This document shows positions 57,044 through 64,000 of a DNA stretch of 64,000 nt, piece after piece. The notes under the pieces were generated by a model. It had not been told where the DNA came from, made no database searches, and worked only from the letters and a program-made list of their open reading frames with translations. Every line of letters begins with the position of its first letter. Position 1 is the stretch's first letter. This DNA is from Lichtheimia corymbifera B2541 (Eukaryota > Mucoromycota > Mucoromycetes > Mucorales > Lichtheimiaceae): NCBI GenBank assembly GCA_000697475.1, contig JNEU01001000.1, forward strand, positions 1-64,000. Reading direction: 5' to 3'. Position numbers and translations under genes: made by a program.

Positions 57044-59869
57044 TCAACATCCTGTCATTTTAAAAGCACGTTTTCGATTCTTTGTTCGAGGACTACCATT
57101 AAATGGGGTGGATGAAGTTGATCCACTGGATTCTTCAGAGAACTCAATAGCTGCAGTAACTGCCGCAACAGCCGTTTCCGATGCAGATGGTCCACCACCA
57201 GCCTTGAGTAGCATGTCGGTATTCTCGCGTCCACAAACAGGACACATGACTGGTAGCTGTCTTGGTGCGAGAAAAATACCGCCATTTCCCCAGCAGAGCA
57301 TATAGCCAACAAAAATCAGCCAGAATACAAGAAGATTATACACCAGCAATGTCTTGATACCACCATAGAATGATCCAAGGGCAACGAGTTCAGAGACACG
57401 CCACAACCAATAGATGACGACAATACCACGGAACCATGCTTGCTCGTGAACGGGTCTTTTTGTAGCTTGTTTTGGTGAACCAACACCTAAACAAGCATCC
57501 TCAGCAGCTCGCCAGCAAAAGATTAAGAAAAATACAGCGACATCAAGCCACACTTGACCAGCAGCAAACATCCACGTGTCTGCAATGGGAACCCAGTCAT
57601 GCGCAAATCGCAAACCCCACAAGTAAAACGTGCCGTATCGTTCATGTGGCAGTGTGCCTGATGGAATAAACTCGGCTCGAAACCATGGCAACGTTAACAA
57701 GGCTAATAAAAACAGCACTGTGGCAAACCAGCACCAACGTTGCTCATGCGGCATAGCTAAAAGACGTGCCACCCATACGTGCCATGCTGATGTGCTCTCT
57801 GGATGCTGATGGATACGTTGAACAAGTTGCATAAACCGTGATCGATCATAAAATTTGGGAACAATGAGGGCTGTCAACATGGCAGCAATACCAAAGAGGG
57901 TAAATCCTTGCAGCTATTGAACATAGCAACAGGTTAGCAACATGATGCAGCAACAATCCCAATCATCATAATACTACTGACCACAATAGCCATATTGGAT
58001 GAGATAATAAACTCGCCAGGGCCACCCTTGATGTTGACACGTTGGTTGTCAAGGCGAAAAACAATGGATGAAGAGCCTGTTTGACCATCTGATGTTGTTA
58101 CTTGAATCTGGATTTTGTGCGTACGCCGTGGATCAAGGGTAGTAGGATCCCATGGTGCTGTCCATAGCGTGTCGGAGGCTTGAGTAGCTGCATGTGGATG
58201 TGGCACCCCATCAATGCTGATATGCACAGTGACGTTGTTGTTACCACCACCATCACCAAGATCACCATCATCATGATCATCACCTGAGGATGTGAAAACC
58301 AGGAAACGTATATGGCTGCTGGATTGGATACGGTGTAATGGTTCTTTGGTTGGTATAGCAAAACGAGCATCCTTTGGATTTGTAATGAGTACAATGGGTG
58401 CAGGCTTGATAGCTGCAGGCCAAATAATGTTGCCAGCGGGTGTCAATGGAATCACGGGATGAGGTGCAAGTTGTTTACGTGGCAATTCGACATCGACAAA
58501 GGAGATCAAGTCATGATCCACAGCTACGATACGATACATGCCATGGACCATCATGTCGCCAAGCTCGAGCTCCAATGACTCACCCTTGGGATCATACCAT
58601 TTGAGTACATCCCCCAATCCTTTATCCAACATTGTCAGTAACACGTTGTTGTCATGATCCGCATGAAAATTTTACGTACCTGCAGCAAGACGATGAAGGT
58701 GACCACAAAAATAAACACTGTACTGCTTGGCCAAATCACGGAACCCGAGACCTTCACTTGAAACACCAAACACCATGGTTGTCGTAGGATAATGCGAAAA
58801 CTTTTTTGAGATATGGAGGAATGAATGGACCGTTGAAGATCAGCTCCCTCGCACTATAGGCAATAGCAATATCCCCATACTTGCCACAAAGGTGTGATTA
58901 AATGCCGGTTTCAATGCGCTTGCAAGTCGATCCATGGTCTTTGAAGTGAGATATCCAAAGAAGTTGAAGGGGCGTGATGGACCACGTTTTGGACTACATG
59001 TAAAAAAAATCAGTATATTTGTATCTTCATCATGTCAGATGATCTCCACTTGCCATGCATCAATAGCAACAAATTGATAGTTGCCAAAAGATTCCTTGAC
59101 CTGCCATGAGTAGATACCTTGGCCTGTTGCCACCAGGTCGGCACTTTTGCCATGGGTGCGATAAAAATTCACATGCGATTGCCATGAAGGCAAGTCTATT
59201 TGAAAAAGTTGTTGATAAGAATGATATCAAAAGGATGATAAGCATACTCACCAAAACAGTCATGGTTCCCACGCATGTCATACCATGGCATGGCAGGTGC
59301 TCCTTGTTCGATCGTTTGACGGTACACCTGCCATTCTTCTTGATACTGCTGAGATGTCACACGTCGTACGTCCTTTGCATCTGTCAAGTCGCCTGTGACA
59401 ACAACGAAACGGGGTCTGAGATGTAAACATTATTATTAGCATGATGACACAAACACGCAAACATTTTCCATAACGTACTTGATCATAGGGAGCACGGATT
59501 GTACAAAGTGTAGAAAATGAAGCGTGTGTCCTCGAAATCGATACTTTGAAATATGAAGATCCGAGATCTAACATCCGTATTAATAATGCTGGTTCATTCT
59601 GGTGGGCGGAAAGGATCGAATGTGTGTACCTGTGTAAAGTAAAACATGTTGGATGGGGATGATCCAATAACGGTATCATTTGACATTGACAAGGATGATG
59701 TAGGGAGCTGCTGGTGCTTTTCGGTATGATGATGTTGTCGAAATGAGGATGGCCATGGAATGCTGCTATCCATGCCACGGAGCTCTCTTGTGGATGACCA
59801 ATATAGATAGCATGCTCGTATACTGCAAAGCAATACAAACAAAAGCCACAGCCATGGAGAATACTTCAT
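57044..59869 (-). CDS. TMEM62-like membrane metallophosphoesterase
   Basis: A membrane protein of 790 residues with a calcineurin-like phosphoesterase domain. Exons: 59869-59630, 59567-59479, 59415-59252, 59195-59054, 58993-58885, 58800-58680, 58619-57982, 57913-57044. A signal-anchor stands at the N-terminus. The metal-site motifs are complete: ISDLHIS (81), VVTGDL, RGNHD (about 158), FSHYP (249) and CGHLH (280). A beta-rich region follows, then about six membrane segments from residue 500 on, as in human TMEM62. The C-terminus has a CPVCGREN zinc-knuckle-like pair and a basic tail. The introns after exon 4 (GCAAGT) and exon 5 (GCAAGT, with a poor acceptor) use GC donors. Its substrate is unknown. 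Confidence 0.9.
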
Positions 59870-61080
59870 TATGTACTACTACGATACAAGAGAGAAAAAA
59901 GGAGTAAAAGTAAGAGAAACAAAAGAGAGAAGAAGGAAATGTTGATGCAAGTCAAATAAAAAAGAAAGAGCATGTTGTTCATTGTTGGGTACTGCTACAA
60001 ATAAGGGATCCGAAAAACCCTTTTGCCGTGATCACGCGTTTAGTACACACGTACACAAAACCAATATTAACTTCTTTGAAACAGCTCATGCTCCAGCTCA
60101 CGTCAAGTTTCATCCCGAGACGGCAACCCTCTCCTCGAAATAGGATCATCCTCAACTCTCACGCCCGATTTGTATATCCAAATATGCGTAACAAGTACAA
60201 TGTTATTGATATGCATGCGCCTGCACCTTTTATTATTTGTTACAATCAAAAGCCAACCTCATGCTCCTCCCCTCTAGATGAAGCCGATCTGCAAGATAAC
60301 ACTATATACGATAGAGTCCCGTGATGGTTTTTGACAACTTGATGACAGATTGACCGCTCTTTCCTTGTCTTCTTGTTGGCAACATGGATGAAAACACCAT
60401 AAGAGCCTTCTTATCACCAAAACGTCTGATACAGGGAGATGTGTGTGTGTGTGTGCGCCGTAAAAGAAATGCACATGCCACAGTCGTTGGTGTCGGGTTT
60501 CGGATCGGACGAGAAACGCAATTTTCATGTGCTGAAACGTGTACTTTGACCACATGGTGACCTTGACAGCATAACATACTAAAGACGATGATAAGGCTTC
60601 ATAGCAACCTTGAGCAAGCTGATTGCCCTTGCTATCGATAACGCAAGCATGTGTTGGCCTCTTCAAGCTACTTGTAGCCGTTTTCAATGTTGATTAGTTG
60701 CTGGCGGATGATACGATAATCGGAAAGTGTGGCACTGACTTAGGAATACGTGGCAACACGAATGCAAATGACGCTGGAAAGGTGGAATTGGTATTCAAGG
60801 GCGAATGTTGTTATGGCCACGCTCAATGGGAACTATTAGGTGGTGGGTGTGGTCTACGATTCTGTTAGGTGAAAAGCGAATGACTGGTTACAACGAGTGC
60901 TTGGCAATGTTGGCATGCGTAAACAAGTGTTTGTAAAGACGATTGTTCATTGAGAAGCAAAACAACAAAAGGGTGTTGAGAAATGTAGAGCGATGGAAGA
61001 GCTATCGATGTCGTTTAACACAAGATGAAGGAGTGCCATGTGGGAAGATAAGATGCAAAAGGCAAATAAAGAAAACTTGA
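59870..61080. other. Intergenic, nothing supported
   Basis: About 1.2 kb. A minus-strand open frame at 60274-60687 has no ATG-linked family features. A GT run occurs at 60440-60460. No gene was assigned. Confidence 0.4.
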
Positions 61081-62919
61081 CTACTGTTGGGTTTTTTGTC
61101 TCTTTGATGGCTTTGATGACCTTGATGATGAAGATGATGTTGAAGTTGATGATTGCGGATGAAAGCAAGGAGGCAAGACGGGTTTGGCTATTGGGTCGTC
61201 GGCATAAACATCCTGTTGCACTTTATCAATTGCAGCAAGTGTATGTTCCATTATTTCTTTTCCCATTGCTGCAAGTTTTAGCAACCCCAACATGTAAGGA
61301 ACATAATTGGTAACACTTGACGGGTATAACATCTCACGCAAACGCCGGATGCGACACACGTAACCGCTTGGAACGTCCATCTGTAACATGGCTACGCTTT
61401 CGCCTATAGGAACAATAGTAAGATATTCGATGTTTCAAAAGAGCGAAGAGGGAGGGAAATTACCACTGATATTATAACCGATTAATACTAATTCATTCAG
61501 GCTTGCATTTGATCGTGTCGAGATATCGATCAACATGTCCTTGAGTACGATCGGTATTTTTATCATTCCATCTGCATAAGCTTTGGTTTGATCGTTGCTG
61601 TGGCCACCTATTTCAAGGCAGCCTAATTCAAAAGCACCTGCAACATATATACAGTCCATTCTTTTCGCATGCTTCCTGTTGTGGATTGGATCTGCACCTG
61701 ATATGCGTCGACCTTTGTTAATTGCGTTGCCATGTGCTATGCTGCCCCGCTCTTTTCTATAATTAGATGCAATAAAAATGAGCGAGTTTGTTAACTAAGT
61801 TATGCTGACACATACCCTAAAGCAGCGATCCTACTGCCGTCAAAGATATCGCTGATGAATCCCCACTGCCGGTATATTTTGTCACTTTCGAGGTGGGTGG
61901 TCATGTCATCGGAATTGGGCCTCAGAAATCGGTAAGATGATGCTGCCACTGATAAGTATAGCCAAGCGAGCAGAGGTTGTGTTATAGGATCATGGTCAAG
62001 GTGCTGAGCAAATTTGTAAGCATCCATTGCATTTTTCTAGCAAAATAGAAATGTAAGGGCATTATCACTGATTCATAATACAAAACGATTACCAGTTTGG
62101 ACATGGCATCAAATTGGTCCGTTAATTCTGTTGGGAGTGGGCGAGTGAGTGGCTTTCCATAATCAAACAGTTCAGCAATTTCTGCTTCTGTAAAAACATC
62201 ACGCCAATGTTCATCGTTCAAATCGAGAATCATGGAATGCGACGGACTAATAAACAACTCAGAAACGTAATACCCGGATTAAATGCCTAGCACTTACTGG
62301 GCATAATTGCAGCTCAAGGCAAATGTCATCATCTTGCTCTCAACGGATTGTGGCTCCTCACCTCGAGCAGTTGCCAGTTGTTTGGTCGCATCGAGGATCC
62401 AACATTTGGCAGGGTCCAAACTAACGTAAGTTTTCCTGATCACCTCCTTATCTTCCGCTGTCAAAGGGATCTTGACGCTGCTGCTATTTGTTGTGGTGGT
62501 GGTGGATGAGGATTTGGATGGTGTATCGGTGGTTTCGTTCGCTTCATCAGAGCGCTGCTGCAAACGACGTTCAATCGCGTCCCAGGTAACATCTTCTTTT
62601 ATCTGGGCAAAGATTATTACACATGGCAACCTGCATAATTTGATCTACCTACCAGCTTGATGTTGAGCAAAGCTGCGCAGTCGCTTATTCTTTTCGTCCA
62701 ATTGCCACGAAATGCGCGCAATGGCATTTGGGGTTCGTTCACGCGCACAATATAATCCTCGATAATATTTAAGACGTCCTGTAGTTTGACTACGCCTTCC
62801 TGCGCCTTTTCTGTTATGGCAGGGCAGATAACTAATATGCAACGGATTGATTAAAACCTTTCGAATCATACGTTCCCAATATTACCTTCTTTATACTGCG
62901 GATCAAGTGATTCCGACAT
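61081..62919 (-). CDS. Unrecognised 502-residue protein, lineage-specific repeat-associated family
   Basis: Exons: 62919-62886, 62831-62653, 62602-62298, 62246-62093, 62036-61816, 61756-61464, 61403-61081. All seven junctions keep the frame. No signal peptide or membrane segment. The N-terminal half is helical with a Ser/Thr run (about 105-120). The best-conserved-looking part is at 298-420: RMDCIYVAGAFELGCLEIGG followed by NDQTKAYADGMIKIP and VLKDMLIDIS. The spacing Asp332...Glu346 recalls the D...E of PD-(D/E)XK nuclease folds, but the usual Lys is a Gly, so an active nuclease is doubtful. The C-terminus is Ser-rich with a basic end (SSKPSKRQKTQQ), possibly a nuclear localisation signal. 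A truncated dead copy lies at 18.3-18.95 kb. Confidence 0.75.
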
Positions 62920-63146
62920 TGAGGCAATGAGTAGCAGCTAAGGGCAGCAACAAGGGGTGGTAACCAAGGGGTCGTTGTCAAGGAAACAGTGGTGGTGGGA
63001 ACAATCCGATTATGGGCTGCGCAAATTCAAATTGCCTCTTCCTCTTCCTGCTTACGTTTTCTCTCCCTCTTCCCGCTTACGTTTTCTCTCCCTCTTTCTC
63101 TCTGTTTCTCTCTTTCCACGATCTCAATCCCCTTGCACATCTACTC

Positions 63147-63647
63147 CCTCTCAAGGATCTTGTGAGCCTCTGTATCAGTGTTTCGTCCCATACATGCCTG
63201 CTTGATGCTTGAGCCCTTTCCCCAGTCTCTCCCTCAAGGATCTTGTGAGCCTCTGTATCAGTGTTTCGTCCCATACATGCTTGCCTGGTGCTTGAGCCCC
63301 TTCCACAGTCTCTCCCTCAAGGATCTTGTGAGCCGCTGTATCAGTGTTTCGTCCCATACATGCTTGCCTGATGCTTGAGCCCTTTCCCCAGTCTCTCCCT
63401 CAAGGATCTTGTGAGCCGCTGTATCAGTGTTTCGTCCCATACATGCTTGCCTGGTGCTTGAGCCCTTTCCACAGTCTCTCCCTCAAGGATCTTGTGAGCC
63501 GCTGTATCAGTGTTTCGTCCCATACATGCTTGCCTGGTGCTTGAGCCCTTTCCCCAGTCTCTCCCTCAAGGATCTTGTGAGCCGCTGTATCAGTGTTTCG
63601 TCCCATACATGCTTGCCTGATGCTTGAGCCCTTTCCCCAATCTCGTT
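63147..63647. repeat. 83-bp minisatellite, about 6 copies
   Basis: A tandem array with an 83-bp period. TGTATCAGTG recurs at 63171, 63254, 63337, 63420, 63503 and 63586. Copies differ by a few substitutions (for example CCTC/CCGC before TGTATC, and CCCCAG/CCACAG). The array lies about 230 bp upstream of the 502-residue gene. Its core GCCGCTGTATC, TTTCGTCCCATACATGC and GATGCTTG corresponds base by base to part of the 59-bp unit at 21 kb. Open frames through it are repeats of one another and are not genes. Confidence 0.95.
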
Positions 63648-63777
63648 ATCTCTACGCATACGTTTATTTTCTCCACATATGCCTGCCAGATGTTGGCTTC
63701 ATGGAACGGTTTTGATAGGTGAGTGTCTCAGTGCTGTATATAAACTAATTTTTGAGTAGGTGCCATTTGAGTCGACA

Positions 63778-63962
63778 TGGATACCTCTGGGATCAACAAG
63801 CTCTTTGGCGACTTGCCTGCATCACATACACCAAGCGAACCAACAAGTATAACGTCAGCAACCACAGCAGCACAACGCACCACCACCGCATCTACTGCAG
63901 CCGCCTCAAAAATCCACGTGCTGAAAACTGCCACTATCAATTCTCATCACATGCCAAATTGA
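63778..63962 (+). CDS. Possible small protein or first exon at window end
   Basis: An ATG opens 61 codons, Ser/Thr/Ala-rich (TTAAQRTTTASTAAASK), with a stop at 63960. It could be the first exon of a gene that continues past the window, since Thr/Ala-rich N-termini are common in fungi. No family was recognised. Confidence 0.3.
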
Positions 63963-64000
63963 ATTACCCTCCCTTTTTTGCTTCATGTATATTCAGCCTG

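Noticed and set aside
62645..62869. 74-residue frame in exon 2 of the 502-residue gene
   Set aside because: It is the wrong frame. The true frame (ending LLNIKL) joins exon 1 and exon 3 and matches the pseudogene copy.
63077..63627. Several 60-66 residue open frames
   Set aside because: They are translations of the 83-bp tandem repeat and are near copies of each other on both strands.

Overview
This is nuclear DNA from a filamentous fungus. The genes are split by many short introns (about 50-90 nt) with strong GTAAGT-type or GCAAGT donors. The products are eukaryotic: kinesin, Tubby, SBDS, MON1, ATP synthase subunit e, ADP/ATP carrier. The gene set, in particular the TPR/F-box/LRR genes, a Tubby-like protein and an SPX phosphate transporter, points to an early-diverging fungus, most likely Mucoromycota (Mucorales). 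That assignment is inferred from gene content and style, not from a search. Joining exons by eye gave complete reading frames for 22 spliced genes, and in each one the summed exon length is divisible by three. One further gene has a single exon.

Layout. 0-1 kb: two palindromic repeat elements. 1.4-3.6 kb: a broken TPR/F-box/LRR gene. 4.7-6.8 kb: cytochrome P450. 7.0-12.7 kb: a large kinesin. 12.7-15.3 kb: no gene seen. 15.3-16.6 kb: Tubby-like protein. 17.4-17.9 kb: a secreted, probably GPI-anchored protein. 18.3-22.7 kb: an accessory, repeat-rich stretch with a pseudogene, an inverted repeat pair, a 59-bp minisatellite and fragments of the palindromic element. 22.8-35.6 kb: a dense run of housekeeping genes (BAR protein, GH17-like membrane protein, COX18-type insertase, SPX transporter, peroxisomal enoyl-CoA hydratase 2, TMEM234, a small membrane protein, hexokinase). 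35.6-40.8 kb: gene-poor, with one broken LRR gene. 40.8-59.9 kb: secreted acid phosphatase, 6-phosphogluconate dehydrogenase, a DUF4097-like membrane protein, an unrecognised protein, ATP synthase e, ADP/ATP carrier, SBDS, MON1, a three-KH protein and a TMEM62-like phosphoesterase. 61.1-64.0 kb: an unrecognised 502-residue gene with an 83-bp minisatellite upstream of it. This gene is the intact relative of the pseudogene at 18.3 kb.

The genes do not form an operon or an obvious cluster. Loose functional themes are mitochondria (COX18-like, ATP synthase e, ADP/ATP carrier), phosphate (SPX transporter, secreted phosphatase) and sugar phosphate metabolism (hexokinase, 6PGDH). The observations most worth following are: (1) the 502-residue family, present as one intact and one dead copy, both associated with minisatellites that share a core although their periods differ (59 and 83 bp); (2) an unusually high number of GC-AG introns, six well supported plus one probable, all with the identical GCAAGT donor; (3) a GH17-like membrane protein that seems to lack both catalytic glutamates; (4) the near-perfect 180-bp-arm palindrome at the left edge.
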